Positions 26,299-36,080 are shown, numbered from the stretch's first letter. The stretch: 64,000 bases of DNA from CAVQEG01 sp963711465 (GCA_963711465.1 CAVQEG010000001.1:2170001-2234000), one strand, 5' to 3'. The notes: a model not told the origin generated them from the sequence alone. Numbers and translations are program-made.

Positions 26299-28399
26299 GC
26301 AGTCGAAGTCCGTTGAAGACGACGATCAGCGATGCTCCCATGTCGGCGAAGACCGCCATCCAGAGCGTCGCCAGGCCGAAGACGGCGAGGACGAAAAAGA
26401 AGAGCTTCAGCCCCAGCGCGATGGCGATGTTCTGACGGAGCACCGCCATCGTACGGTGCGACAGACCGATGAACTCAGGGAGCTTCAGGAGGTTGTCCTC
26501 CATCAACGCGACGTCGGCGGTCTCGAGCGCGACATCGGTGCCGGCAACGCCCATCGCCACGCCGATCCGCGCATGCGCGAGCGCCGGCACGTCGTTGATG
26601 CCGTCGCCGACCATCGCCATCGGTCCGTAGCGGGCCTGCAGTTCGTCGACAGCGGCGATCTTGTCGCCGGGCAGCAGTCCGGCTCGGACGTCATCGATTC
26701 CGACCTGCCGGGCGATACTTCGCGCGGTGGTGAGATTGTCTCCCGTCAGCAGCGCCGTGCGAAGTCCCAGCCGATGCAGCCGGGCGATCGCCTCCACACT
26801 CGTGTCGCGTACCTGATCGGCGACCGCCAGCACGCCGAGCGCATCGGTTCCATCGCTGATGACGACGGTCGTTTTGCCATCGGATTCGAGCTGCTGGAGC
26901 AGCCGCTCGAGTTCGTCGCTGCACACGCCCATCTCGTGCGCCATCGCGTGGTTGCCGACGAAGACGCGTCCTCCGTCGACGGTTGCCACGGCACCCCGCC
27001 CCGGCAGCGATTCGAATTCAACCACGTCGGCATCTTCGTCGTGTCCGTGCACCGCGCCATGCTCGGCGACGATCGCCGCTGCGATGGGATGCTCGGATTT
27101 CGACTCCACAGCCCCCGCCAGATGCACCAGCTGTTCGCGATCCAGTTCGCCGAATGCGATCACGTCGGTGACGACTGGTCGGCCCATTGTGAGCGTGCCC
27201 GTCTTGTCGAGCGCGATTCCGACGAGTTCTCGACCGGCCTCCAGGAACGTGCCTCCCTTGATGAGGATACCGCGACGAGCCGCTGCGGCCAGTCCGCTGA
27301 CGACCGTCACGGGCGTGGAAATCACCAGCGCGCAGGGGCATCCGATCACCAGCACCACCAGACCGCGGTAGATCCACGTCGCCCACGGAGCCGCGAACGC
27401 CAGCGGCGGAACGACCGCGAGCAGCGCCGCGACACCCACGATCGCCGGCGTGTAGTACCGGGCGAAGCGGTCGACCCAGCGCTCCGTGTTCGCCTTGTTG
27501 GCTCCCGCCTGTTCGACCATCCGGGCAATCTGACTGATCGTAGAGTCGGCCGCGACATGCGTCGTCTCGAAGTCGAACGTGCCGGTGCCGTTGATCGTTC
27601 CAGCATAGACCCGATCGCCGGCTGCCTTCTCGACGGGCATGGATTCGCCCGTAACAGGCGACTGGTCGACCGCTGAGCGACCGTGGCGCACCAGGCCGTC
27701 GAGCGGCAGCCGCACGCCCGGACGGACGCGCACGAGTTCCCCGAGCGCCACCTCGTCGACAGCGACCTCCTGCCAGGACTGCCCGCGGAGCACGTATGCC
27801 GTCGATGGCGCCAGCTCCATCAGCGCGCGGATCGCGTGTCGCGCCCGGTTCATGCTACGCTCCTCGATCAGCTCGGCGACGCCGAAGAGGAAGATCACCA
27901 TTCCCGCCTCCGCCCACTCGCCCAGCGCCATCGCTCCGACGGCAGCCACCACCATCAGCAGGTTGATGTTGAACGTCATCGTACGCACCGCCGCCCACGC
28001 CTTCGGCGCGACCTTGTATCCGCCGGACGCGACGGCGACGAGCGCCAGAGCGATCACGATGAGCGAATCTTCACCGACAGCGAATACCAGCACCTCGGCA
28101 AGCGCCGCGCTGAGTCCGGAAAGCACCATCAGCCACGTCGAAGCACGACGCCAGAACGACGGCTCGGTCGTGTCGCCGTCCTGGGAAGCGACGCCGCACG
28201 AACGCGCGGACATGCCGATCGAGGAGATCGCCGCGACGATGACGCGTTCGTCCGAGAGAGAATGGCGGACACTCAACGTGCGACCGATGAGATTGAAGTC
28301 GAGCGACTGGATTCCGTCGATCGACTCCAGGCGGTTGCGGATCAGCCGCTCTTCGGTGGCACAACAGAGATCGGGAATTGCGAAGGTCGAAGTGGTCAC
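26240..28399 (-). CDS. Zinc/cadmium/lead-type P1B ATPase
   Basis: About 719 residues. The start is uncertain: no ATG fits, and GTG 28399 is chosen because the HMA domain begins just after it. That N-terminal HMA domain has the motif DLCCATEE, typical of Zn/Cd/Pb pumps. Then come SPVTGESMP (actuator), CPC near 354-356 in membrane helix 6, the phosphorylation site DKTGT at Asp398, SEHPIA and GDGINDVPAL. Late helices hold a lysine (LKLFFF) and aspartate (ADMGASL) as in the P1B-2 zinc group. It should export toxic divalent metals from the cytoplasm. Its 3' end overlaps the convergent cytochrome gene. Confidence 0.9.
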   Translation of the reverse strand: MTTSTFAIPDLCCATEERLIRNRLESIDGIQSLDFNLIGRTLSVRHSLSDERVIVAAISSIGMSARSCGVASQDGDTTEPSFWRRASTWLMVLSGLSAALAEVLVFAVGEDSLIVIALALVAVASGGYKVAPKAWAAVRTMTFNINLLMVVAAVGAMALGEWAEAGMVIFLFGVAELIEERSMNRARHAIRALMELAPSTAYVLRGQSWQEVAVDEVALGELVRVRPGVRLPLDGLVRHGRSAVDQSPVTGESMPVEKAAGDRVYAGTINGTGTFDFETTHVAADSTISQIARMVEQAGANKANTERWVDRFARYYTPAIVGVAALLAVVPPLAFAAPWATWIYRGLVVLVIGCPCALVISTPVTVVSGLAAAARRGILIKGGTFLEAGRELVGIALDKTGTLTMGRPVVTDVIAFGELDREQLVHLAGAVESKSEHPIAAAIVAEHGAVHGHDEDADVVEFESLPGRGAVATVDGGRVFVGNHAMAHEMGVCSDELERLLQQLESDGKTTVVISDGTDALGVLAVADQVRDTSVEAIARLHRLGLRTALLTGDNLTTARSIARQVGIDDVRAGLLPGDKIAAVDELQARYGPMAMVGDGINDVPALAHARIGVAMGVAGTDVALETADVALMEDNLLKLPEFIGLSHRTMAVLRQNIAIALGLKLFFFVLAVFGLATLWMAVFADMGASLIVVFNGLRLLTPALRTSPVRPSDSPSLR

Positions 28400-28548
28400 G
28401 GTCAGTGGAATTGCGTCAACGATGGTTGAATTCAAAAAGCTACGGGTTGCGAGGTAAATGGCAGGATTACATCCCGTTGCGTATGTTCCATTTCTCCTTT
28501 CCACCTCTCCCCTGCACCGAGGCACACACCCATCGATCGAGGCATGCC

Positions 28549-30570
28549 ATGAACCGTTGTTTCCTCCCACTACTGCCGGTCGTCGCACTTCTTCTGCTCC
28601 CCGTTCTCGTCCAGGCACAGTCCCCGCGGATGGTGCTGATTGAAGAGGCCACCAACGCCAGTTGCGGCCCCTGTGCGGCACAGAATCCGACGTTCGAACA
28701 CTACCTGGCCGAGGCGTACTACAGCGACATCATCATTCCCGTCGTCTACCACGCCAGCTGGCCAGGGCAGGACGTGATACACGCCGCCAATCCGACGATG
28801 AACGACACGCGTATTGCCGGCTACGGGATCTCCGGGGTGCCGACGGTCATCACCAACGGCAGAGTCGTTCCGACGCTGTTTCCGAATTCATTCTATACCG
28901 GCGCACCGGCCGACACCTTTACGATTTCGAGCGAAGTCGAGAAGCTGCGCGGAACCACCTCACCGATTTCCATCGACGTCTCCCAGTCGATCGAAGGCAG
29001 CGATCTGAAGGCATCGGTGACGGTCTCCAGTACGAAGGCGCTCAACGGCGCACACCTGCAGATCATCGCCGTCGAGCGTCACCACTACTATACGCAGGCG
29101 GGTCTCAATGGTGAGAAGGACTTCTACTACATCGCTCGCGCAATGCTCCCGAGTGTGAGCGGTGTGCTCATGTCACTCGATGCGAACGACTCGACGACCG
29201 TCGACGAATCGGTCGCCCTCGATCCCGAGTGGACGCCGTCGGAGATGTACTTCGTCGCCTTCGTGCAGGACGACGCCTCCCACGAGGTGCTGCAGGCAGG
29301 CACCAGCCGCAACCGTGTGGAATTCCGCACGGCGGAACCGACCGCGCAGCTCGACGTCACCTCCGAGGGCGGCCAGGCCGCGTGGACCGGTGCGCTGAAC
29401 GTCGACCAGGCCGGTAGCTTCACGCTCGGCATCGACCGCACCGGTCTGCCGAGCGGCTGGACCGGCTCCGTCTCCATCGCCGGAAGTGAAGTACAGGACG
29501 GTGCGTCGGTGGATGCCACCAGCACGCAGGCGCTCAGTGTGGTCATCGATCGCGGCACCGGAGCCGCCGGTGTCGGTTCGATCAGAGTGTCCCTCAAGGG
29601 TCCGCGTGGTGGATACCAGGAGCAGACCTACCGACTCTACGCCGGCAACTTCCAGGTGGGACTCATCAAGCGCGACGAAGGCGATCCAAGCATTGCAACG
29701 GCCTACGAAGCGGCGCTCACACAGTCGGGCCTCGACTACGTCATCTTCGATCCGCTCGACGATCCGATGCTCGATCTCTCGCGGCTGCCCGTGCTCGTCC
29801 TCGAGAGCGGCAAGTGGACGCTGTCGGCGCAGGATATGGCGCGTGCCGAAGCGTACGTCGATGGCGGCGGGCGGCTGATGGTCGCCGGTGCGGAAGTCGC
29901 ATGGAGCATCGGCGATCCGAGTTCTCCCGATCCGAAGAACCCCGAATTCCTCCACGACTACCTGCACGCCGATTACGTCGCCGATGCCGGACCCGGCCAG
30001 GCGATCACCGGCGCGCCGGGCGACGTGATCAGCGACGGGCTCGACTTCTCGATCGGAACGGGCGTGCAGAATCAGGACACGCCCGATGAAATCGCCCCGC
30101 GCGACGGCGCCGTTCCCATCTTCTTCTATGGTTCGGGAACACAGCACGTGGCCGGACTGCGTTGGGAGAATTCACACACGCGCCTGGTCTACCTCGGCTT
30201 CGGTCTCGAGGGAATCGGTGATGCCGGAATGCGGACCAACGTGCTCGATCGGTCGATCCAATGGCTGATGGGAACGCTCGGTACCGACGAACTCGATGAC
30301 GCCGTCGCCGGCATGTCGGTCGAATCCATTCGGCCGAATCCCGCCGTCGACCACGTGAACGTTCCGCTGTCGCTGACGGCCACCGCCAGTGTGTCAGTTG
30401 ACGTCTTCGATGCGCTCGGACGGCGCGTAATCGGGATTCCTGCCGAACGGCACCTGGCCGGAACGTCGAGCGTTCTCCTCGATGTCGGCTCGCTTGCATC
30501 CGGCAACTACGCCGTCTGCGTGCGCATCGGCAATCAGTCGTTCACCCGTCAGCTCGTCGTGGTGCATTGA
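28549..30570 (+). CDS. Omp28-like exported protein with thioredoxin fold and T9SS domain
   Basis: 673 residues from the ATG at 28549. A signal peptide of about 24 residues ends LVQAQ. The N-terminal third is an Omp28-type thioredoxin-like domain with the redox pair CGPC at 39-42 (NASCGPCAAQNP) and the cis-proline loop SGVPTVITNG. The middle is beta-rich and includes a helix-strand segment (ARAEAYVDGGGRLMVAG) like a glutamine-amidotransferase-like domain. The last 80 residues, from IRPNPAVDHVNV to SFTRQLVVVH, are a T9SS type-A sorting domain, so it is secreted or surface bound. The next gene is a paralogue. Possible -7 box TATGTTCC lies near 28485. Confidence 0.85.
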   Translation: MNRCFLPLLPVVALLLLPVLVQAQSPRMVLIEEATNASCGPCAAQNPTFEHYLAEAYYSDIIIPVVYHASWPGQDVIHAANPTMNDTRIAGYGISGVPTVITNGRVVPTLFPNSFYTGAPADTFTISSEVEKLRGTTSPISIDVSQSIEGSDLKASVTVSSTKALNGAHLQIIAVERHHYYTQAGLNGEKDFYYIARAMLPSVSGVLMSLDANDSTTVDESVALDPEWTPSEMYFVAFVQDDASHEVLQAGTSRNRVEFRTAEPTAQLDVTSEGGQAAWTGALNVDQAGSFTLGIDRTGLPSGWTGSVSIAGSEVQDGASVDATSTQALSVVIDRGTGAAGVGSIRVSLKGPRGGYQEQTYRLYAGNFQVGLIKRDEGDPSIATAYEAALTQSGLDYVIFDPLDDPMLDLSRLPVLVLESGKWTLSAQDMARAEAYVDGGGRLMVAGAEVAWSIGDPSSPDPKNPEFLHDYLHADYVADAGPGQAITGAPGDVISDGLDFSIGTGVQNQDTPDEIAPRDGAVPIFFYGSGTQHVAGLRWENSHTRLVYLGFGLEGIGDAGMRTNVLDRSIQWLMGTLGTDELDDAVAGMSVESIRPNPAVDHVNVPLSLTATASVSVDVFDALGRRVIGIPAERHLAGTSSVLLDVGSLASGNYAVCVRIGNQSFTRQLVVVH

Positions 30571-30600
30571 TCGCGCGACCGATCTGAATTTCATTCCACC

Positions 30601-30632
30601 GAGAGCCGTTCGACGTCGTGCGAACGGCTCTC
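30601..30632 (+). terminator. Strong hairpin between the two Omp28-like genes
   Basis: A perfect 12-bp stem, GAGAGCCGTTCG with CGAACGGCTCTC, and an 8-nt loop lie 30 bases after the first stop, followed by GTGCTTTC and then directly the ATG of the second gene. It lacks a long T run. It may end the upstream transcript or act in the leader of the downstream gene by hiding its start. Confidence 0.6.
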
Positions 30633-30640
30633 GTGCTTTC

Positions 30641-32683
30641 ATGATGAATTTCGAATCCCTCTCACTCCGAATTCGCATCGCGTTTCTGATCGCGATGCTC
30701 TCGATTCCCGGTCGGCTGGTAGCGCAGACGAGCGGCGCATTGGTGGAGGTATTCACCAATGCCAGCTGCCAGCCGTGCGCGTATCAGAACCCACTGTTCC
30801 AGGAATTCCTGCGCAACGATGAAGAGCGCCCGATCGTGGTCGTGGAATACCACACCGATTTCCCCGGCCGCGATACGATGTACTCCACCGGCACGACGAT
30901 GGATTCCGCGCGAAGTGCCTACTACGGCAGCTTCGGCGTTCCGATCGCATTCACCAACGGGCAGCTGCCGGGCGACGCCTCTCCGGGATGGTACCCCGGC
31001 GCTCCCGGCGACACCGCAGGCGTCGCGCGTGCGATCAACACGCCGAGCGCGCGCGTCGATCTTCGAATTCGCGATTCGATCGACGGAGATTCCATCCGCG
31101 TGCATCTGGTCGCAATCGCACGTGAGGATATCGGCGAAGCGCGTCTGCGAATCGTCGCCGTGGAGCGAACCCACTACTACCCGTTCCCGACTGCCGGAAC
31201 GAATGGAGAAGAAACGTTCCACGACGTGGCGCGGGCCATGCTCCCGAGCATTCAGGGCGTCGCCGTGTCGGTGCGCAACGGCGATACGGCGACAGTTGAC
31301 GCGGCGATCGCCATGGATCCGGAGTGGACGACCGATCGCATGTACACGGTGGCGTTTCTGCAGATCGACTCCTCCCGCGTCACCTCCGAGGCGGTCTCCA
31401 CACGCGCTCGGGCCGCGGTGCAGGCGGCGCGGCCGGACGATCGCGACGGTCATCGCCGCGCGGTCGGCGAGCCGCTCGTCTCGCGGTGGTACAGCGACGC
31501 CGACGTCGATCCCGGTCGGTATGTCGTGCATATCGGGTTCGACGCACCGCCCGGCTGGACGAATTCCGTCACGATCGACGGCGCGGCGCATGTCGACGGC
31601 GACACGATCGTGCTCGGCACCGACGGATTGGATTCAGTCGTGGAGGATATCCGGGCGGACACCACCACGAGCGGACGCGCCACGCTCCGTGTGCAACTGC
31701 GCGGCATGCGAGGCGCCGTTGCCTCCCGAACGGTTCGTCTCTACTCGGGCCGATTCGACCTGCTCGCATTTCTTCGCGCCGATGCGGACACGGCGCTCAC
31801 CAGCGCGTACCACCGGGCGCTCGCGCAGGTCGCCATGCCGCACGCAGTCGTCGAAGACGCCGATCGCGACCTGCTCTCCCCCGACTCGCTGCAGATCCTG
31901 ATGCTTGCCGCAAGCGGCCGCGGGCTTACCGCAGACGACATTCAGTTGCTGCGCGACCGTGCTGCGAGCGAGCGTCTGCTGGTGGTCGGTCCGGAAATCG
32001 CCTGGGGTCTTGGCGACGGCACCAATGACGCCGACCCGTACCCGTTCGACACCGCGTTCATGCGGCACTACCTGCACGTGAACTACATCGAGGGGAATTC
32101 GCCGACGACGGCGGTGAACGGTCCGTCGTTCGATCCCATCGGCGACGGGATACACTTCAACGCGCTGGCCAACGGTGTGGTGTGGGGAACGCCCGATGTC
32201 GTCGAGCCGATCGGTCCCGCCCGCGCATCGCTGTACTTCGGCTCCGATCGCACGCGCGCGACCGCCGTGCGCTTCGCCGATTCGACCCACCGTGTCGCCT
32301 TCATGACGATGGGACCCGAGTCGATGCCGGACTCAGCCAATGCGCCGCTGATCTTCGAACGAACCGTCGACTGGTTGATGGGCAGTGAGCTGACGCTTGG
32401 CGTCGGGCGCGGTCAGAGCGGTCGAGTGGCCGACGCCACGGTGGTGCCGATGCCGGCGAGCGACGAGGCGACGTTGCGATTTCATCTGTCCCGTGCCTCG
32501 GACCTTCGCATCGACATCGTCGACCCGCTGGGTCGCACCGTCGGGCGGCTCGAGCGGCCGGTGCTTTTGAGCGGCGACAGGAGCGTCGAACTCCCGATCG
32601 GCGCGCTGCCCGCTGGCCTCTACTTCGTTCGCATCCAGCTTCCGGAGACGACGATCGTCCGACGGCTGCTCATCGTGCGGTAG
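30641..32683 (+). CDS. Second Omp28-like exported protein, CQPC variant
   Basis: 680 residues from the double ATG at 30641/30644, with a signal peptide ending RLVAQ. It has the same plan as its neighbour: thioredoxin-like domain, beta-rich middle, VVPMPASDEATLRFH to VRRLLIVR sorting domain. The redox motif reads CQPC at 43-46 in place of CGPC. Shared stretches such as RIVAVERTHYY and ARAMLPSIQGV show an old duplication. No Shine-Dalgarno fits in the eight bases between the hairpin and the start. It ends directly against the convergent PAP2 gene with no spacer. Confidence 0.84.
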   Translation: MMNFESLSLRIRIAFLIAMLSIPGRLVAQTSGALVEVFTNASCQPCAYQNPLFQEFLRNDEERPIVVVEYHTDFPGRDTMYSTGTTMDSARSAYYGSFGVPIAFTNGQLPGDASPGWYPGAPGDTAGVARAINTPSARVDLRIRDSIDGDSIRVHLVAIAREDIGEARLRIVAVERTHYYPFPTAGTNGEETFHDVARAMLPSIQGVAVSVRNGDTATVDAAIAMDPEWTTDRMYTVAFLQIDSSRVTSEAVSTRARAAVQAARPDDRDGHRRAVGEPLVSRWYSDADVDPGRYVVHIGFDAPPGWTNSVTIDGAAHVDGDTIVLGTDGLDSVVEDIRADTTTSGRATLRVQLRGMRGAVASRTVRLYSGRFDLLAFLRADADTALTSAYHRALAQVAMPHAVVEDADRDLLSPDSLQILMLAASGRGLTADDIQLLRDRAASERLLVVGPEIAWGLGDGTNDADPYPFDTAFMRHYLHVNYIEGNSPTTAVNGPSFDPIGDGIHFNALANGVVWGTPDVVEPIGPARASLYFGSDRTRATAVRFADSTHRVAFMTMGPESMPDSANAPLIFERTVDWLMGSELTLGVGRGQSGRVADATVVPMPASDEATLRFHLSRASDLRIDIVDPLGRTVGRLERPVLLSGDRSVELPIGALPAGLYFVRIQLPETTIVRRLLIVR

Positions 32684-33634
32684 TCAGAAGGCGCCGACGA
32701 TTCCGATTCCATTCGGAGTGGGAACGATCCTCCAGGACATCGAACTGGAGGATGACTCGGGATCGTGCAGATGGACGACACCGTATCCGACGGCGGTACC
32801 GATCGCTGCACCAAGCACCACATCGCTCGTCCAGTGCCGGTCGACGTAAATGCGTGAGAGTCCGGTCAGCGTCGCGATCGAGTAGAGCGCGACGGTTGCG
32901 GGCGGGAAGTCGAGGTCGGCGGAGATCGACGACGCGACGGCAAACACGAGCGTGGTGTGTCCCGACGGCAGCGAGTTGTGATCATCCCTCGTCTCGAACC
33001 ACTGAAAGTCTCCCGGCCCGTTCCCCAGGAACGGTCGACCACGGCCGGCGACGAACTTGATCGTCGTGGTGATCACCGCGGCATAGATCACCGACTGAAC
33101 GGTATGCCTGGCCAGCAGTCGCACGCGGGGCCAGTCCGCGGCCAGTCCCACCGAATACACCACCGCAGAGGCAGCCGTCACCGGCAGCACGGTCCCGAGC
33201 GTATTGGCATGTGCGGTAACCCAGTCGAGTGTCGAGGAGTGCGTGTCGGCAGCGGCTTTGCGCACCGGTACGTCGACGGCGGCACCGACGCCGACCAGAC
33301 CCAGCGCCGCAGCGGTGGCCGACCAGTCGGTGCCATCGAATCGCAGCGGCGCGGTGAACAGCAGCCCGGCGTCGACCACACCGGCACCGACGTCGCTCCA
33401 GAGCGTGTCCAGCGGGCGGTACCCTCCCGTGGAAGTCGTATCGACGACCGATGAGTCGGCCGAAGGCGAGGCAACGGTGAGGGCCGGCATCGCCTCCGAA
33501 ATGCTCGCCGCCGATATGTCCGTCGCCGAACCTTCCGGAGCCGCCGCCGACGCGGACGGAGCGGTACAGAGGAGAAGCGCCAGCGGAACCAGCGCCAGAC
33601 GAATTCGAACGATGTCGAGTCGCAAGGCCGTCAT
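32684..33634 (-). CDS. PAP2-family membrane phosphatase
   Basis: 316 residues with a signal peptide of about 30 residues, then a Ser/Ala-rich linker, then the PAP2 core. The three phosphatase motifs are complete: KFVAGRGRP at 193-201, PSGHT at 223-227 and SRIYVDRHWTSD at 260-271. Relatives dephosphorylate undecaprenyl-PP, phosphatidic acid or lipid A outside the cytoplasm. Last gene of a four-gene minus-strand operon; its ATG overlaps the stop of the EamA gene by four bases (ATGA), which implies coupled translation. Confidence 0.88.
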   Translation of the reverse strand: MTALRLDIVRIRLALVPLALLLCTAPSASAAAPEGSATDISAASISEAMPALTVASPSADSSVVDTTSTGGYRPLDTLWSDVGAGVVDAGLLFTAPLRFDGTDWSATAAALGLVGVGAAVDVPVRKAAADTHSSTLDWVTAHANTLGTVLPVTAASAVVYSVGLAADWPRVRLLARHTVQSVIYAAVITTTIKFVAGRGRPFLGNGPGDFQWFETRDDHNSLPSGHTTLVFAVASSISADLDFPPATVALYSIATLTGLSRIYVDRHWTSDVVLGAAIGTAVGYGVVHLHDPESSSSSMSWRIVPTPNGIGIVGAF

Positions 33635-34536
33635 GGAGAATTCGGACGTTGAAATGTCTGAGGTTGGGAATTCGAACGTTCAGAATTCGAACGTTTGGAA
33701 TTCGAATGTCGGGAAGAGACGTTGAGCACGCCGCGGGCGGTCACCGAGGCGACCACGACGACTCCGCCCACGATCGAAAGCAGCGACGGGCGTTCACCGT
33801 AGAACGCAGCCACCCAGAGCGGGTTGAGAATCGGCTCCATCACAGGAATCAGGATGGCTTCGATCGCCGCCACGTGCCTGACACCCTTGGCGAAGGCGAG
33901 GTAGCCGAGTCCCAACTGCAGAACGCCGAGGAGGAGGAGAAAGAGAACATCGGTTCCCGTCACCGACTGACCAATGATGAACGGCAGGCCAATGGCGGCA
34001 GTGATTAGGTTGCCCACGAGAATCATTCCAAGCGAACCACCTTCACGACCCATCCGAAGGAAGAGCACACAGAGGGCGAAGAAGACACCGCTTAGCGCGG
34101 CCAGTCCGTTGCCGAGCATCGAGCCGGTGGCCAGTCCGTCGAAGAAGAACAGCACCATCCCGGCGAAGACGAAGAGGATCGTAAGCCAGTCGAGGCGGGT
34201 GATGCGTTCGCCGAGCATCGGAGCGCTGAGCAGGGCCACATAGGCGGGTGCGGTGTACTGAAGCAGGATTGCGTTCGCGGCGGTCGTGAGCTTGGTGGAG
34301 GCGACGAACAACAGCACGGTGCCGGCGTAGGCGAGCGCACCGAGGACGAGTTGGCGGCTGAATCGCATCCCCGATCCGCGAACGTAGAACCAGATGAGGA
34401 TGGCGGCGAAGAAGCTGCGTCCACCGGCGATCGCCATCCAGTGGAGTCCGATCAACTTGATCCACAGCCCACCGAAACTCCAGAGCAGGGCAGCCGAGAG
34501 CAGCAGCAGGACACCGCGAACGCGGTCGGACATCAT
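33631..34536 (-). CDS. EamA/DMT-family transporter with repeat tail
   Basis: 301 residues from the ATG at 34536, with GGGGAGG close upstream. Ten membrane segments in two EamA halves (LLLLSAALLWSFGGLWIK, GLAALSGVFFALCVLFLR) indicate a drug/metabolite exporter; substrate unknown. The last 25 residues are a short tandem repeat of five-residue units (HSNSK, RSNSE, RSNSQ), the product of a 15-bp DNA repeat at about 33640-33715. Third gene of the operon, 43 bases after the PIG-L gene. Confidence 0.86.
   Translation of the reverse strand: MMSDRVRGVLLLLSAALLWSFGGLWIKLIGLHWMAIAGGRSFFAAILIWFYVRGSGMRFSRQLVLGALAYAGTVLLFVASTKLTTAANAILLQYTAPAYVALLSAPMLGERITRLDWLTILFVFAGMVLFFFDGLATGSMLGNGLAALSGVFFALCVLFLRMGREGGSLGMILVGNLITAAIGLPFIIGQSVTGTDVLFLLLLGVLQLGLGYLAFAKGVRHVAAIEAILIPVMEPILNPLWVAAFYGERPSLLSIVGGVVVVASVTARGVLNVSSRHSNSKRSNSERSNSQPQTFQRPNSP
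33640..33715. repeat. 15-bp tandem repeat at the 3' end of the EamA gene
   Basis: Three clear units built on GAATTCGAACGTT and one or two degenerate ones (GAATTCGGACGTT). The period keeps frame, so copy-number change would alter only the length of the protein tail. Confidence 0.75.
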
Positions 34537-34579
34537 CACCCTCCCCTGCCGTCGAGGCCGCGGGCAGGAGCACGTCGGA

Positions 34580-35290
34580 TCACTGCAGTCCCTCGAACAT
34601 GTCGGCCACAGGCGGGTCGAACCGTTCCTGGAAGAATTCGAACGGGACGGCCGATCCGACGGCCTCACGCACGTTCGAGGCGTCGATCACCGCGGCATAG
34701 GTCCGGTAGCAGGCGAGCGCTTCGAGGAACTTTTCCCGGTCCTCCTCCTCCAGGGCGATCACGCAGTCGATCTCCTCTTCGGTGGATGTATGCAGTCGGA
34801 AGGAGGAGTCGCTGAGGGTCGGGTTGTCGGGACTGATGGTGAGCATCGCCAACCGGCGCAGCGACGGCATCGACTCGCGCAGCTGGCAGAAGACGCGTTT
34901 GACGACGGCGTGCGTGACGAGGTGGTCCTGGAACCCCGAGACGCCGTCGACCGCGTAGCTGACGAGCACATCGGGTTCGACCCGGCCGATCTCATCGGCA
35001 ACGACCCGTTCGATCACGCACGGGTCGAGCTCTTTCAGGCCGCTGTCGGGCAGATCGAGCACGGTCATACCGGAGAGGTCGAGGGTGCGTTCCACATCGA
35101 GCATCTCACGGTAGCGTACTTCACCCATCTGCTCGACGGAATACCCGAGCCGGTGCCGCTGTTTCGTCGCGCCGCCACGCGTAAGGGTCAGCAGGAACAC
35201 GTCGTGACCGCTGCGCCGCTGTTGCCAGATGGGGCCGGCGGGACCGAACGATTCGTCGTCGGGATGGGGAAAGATGTAGAGGGCACGCAT
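34580..35290 (-). CDS. PIG-L/LmbE-family deacetylase
   Basis: 236 residues opening with MRALYIFPHPDDESFGPAG; the HPDDE at residues 9-13 supplies the zinc ligands and catalytic aspartate. The second motif, SGFQDHLVTHAVVKRVF near 118, carries the third zinc histidine. Members remove N-acetyl groups from GlcNAc-type compounds such as mycothiol or bacillithiol precursors; which substrate applies is not shown. Second gene of the operon, 18 bases after the SRAP gene. Confidence 0.88.
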   Translation of the reverse strand: MRALYIFPHPDDESFGPAGPIWQQRRSGHDVFLLTLTRGGATKQRHRLGYSVEQMGEVRYREMLDVERTLDLSGMTVLDLPDSGLKELDPCVIERVVADEIGRVEPDVLVSYAVDGVSGFQDHLVTHAVVKRVFCQLRESMPSLRRLAMLTISPDNPTLSDSSFRLHTSTEEEIDCVIALEEEDREKFLEALACYRTYAAVIDASNVREAVGSAVPFEFFQERFDPPVADMFEGLQ

Positions 35291-35308
35291 GGATACGCTC
35301 GGGGAAAT

Positions 35309-35974
35309 TCAGACGGGTTCGATGCACTGCTCGGTGTCATTGGCAGGAGAATTGACCGCGCGGCTCACCTCGTAGGCACGGAGTTCATCCGAGGGATACG
35401 GTTCGAGTATCGCCAGCAGATCGCGTTCCTTCGACTTCGGATCGAGCCAGACGGGGACATCGGGTACGTGCATGATGGCCGGCATGCGGTCGTGGATCGG
35501 CGCCATCATTTCATTCGCATCGACGGTAATGATCGCGCACGTGGCGTGTTCGGAACCGTCGCCGGTATTCACCCAGCTCCAGAGTCCGGCCATTGCGAAG
35601 AGGCCGCCGGAATCGAGGGTGATGCGGTAGGGTTGCTTCTGCGAGCCGACCTTCTTCCACTCATAGAACCCATCGGCGAGGATGGCACAGCGACCGCTTC
35701 GGAAGGCGCCGCGAAAGTACGGCTTGCCTTCGGCGACCGAATCGGCGCGGGCGTTGATCACCGCGTGCATCTTGCGATCGGGCTTCGCCCACGACGGCAC
35801 GAACCCCCACTCCATGAGTTCGATGCGGGGCGTCGGATCGGCCACGAGGGCGAGGACCGCCTGCGACGGAGCGACGTTGTAGCGCCGCGGATGGGCGAGT
35901 TCCTCGGGAAACGGGATCCCGAGCTGTTCGAGGAAGTCATCGATATCAGTCACGATCGTATAGCGTCCGCACAT
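35309..35974 (-). CDS. SRAP domain protein (YedK/HMCES), abasic-site shield
   Basis: 221 residues with all signature residues: Cys2 in MCGRY, which links covalently to abasic sites in single-stranded DNA; Asn74 in NARAD; Glu105 in FYEW; and His161 in HDRMP. The length is normal. The ATG must be at 35974 because Cys2 must follow directly. First gene of a four-gene minus-strand operon with the PIG-L, EamA and PAP2 genes; nothing else in the operon relates to DNA repair. Confidence 0.93.
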   Translation of the reverse strand: MCGRYTIVTDIDDFLEQLGIPFPEELAHPRRYNVAPSQAVLALVADPTPRIELMEWGFVPSWAKPDRKMHAVINARADSVAEGKPYFRGAFRSGRCAILADGFYEWKKVGSQKQPYRITLDSGGLFAMAGLWSWVNTGDGSEHATCAIITVDANEMMAPIHDRMPAIMHVPDVPVWLDPKSKERDLLAILEPYPSDELRAYEVSRAVNSPANDTEQCIEPV

Positions 35975-36080
35975 AGGGTTCCCGCAGGTACTGGAGCCGA
36001 AGAATCAGGAGGCTGAAAATGGTGATTCCACGCGGGATTCGCCAACGCGGCGAGCATCGGGAGCTCAAATGCCCGCAACC

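Noticed and set aside
34394..36016. Plus-strand 540-codon frame
   Set aside because: Antisense to the PIG-L and SRAP genes, which have complete active-site motifs.
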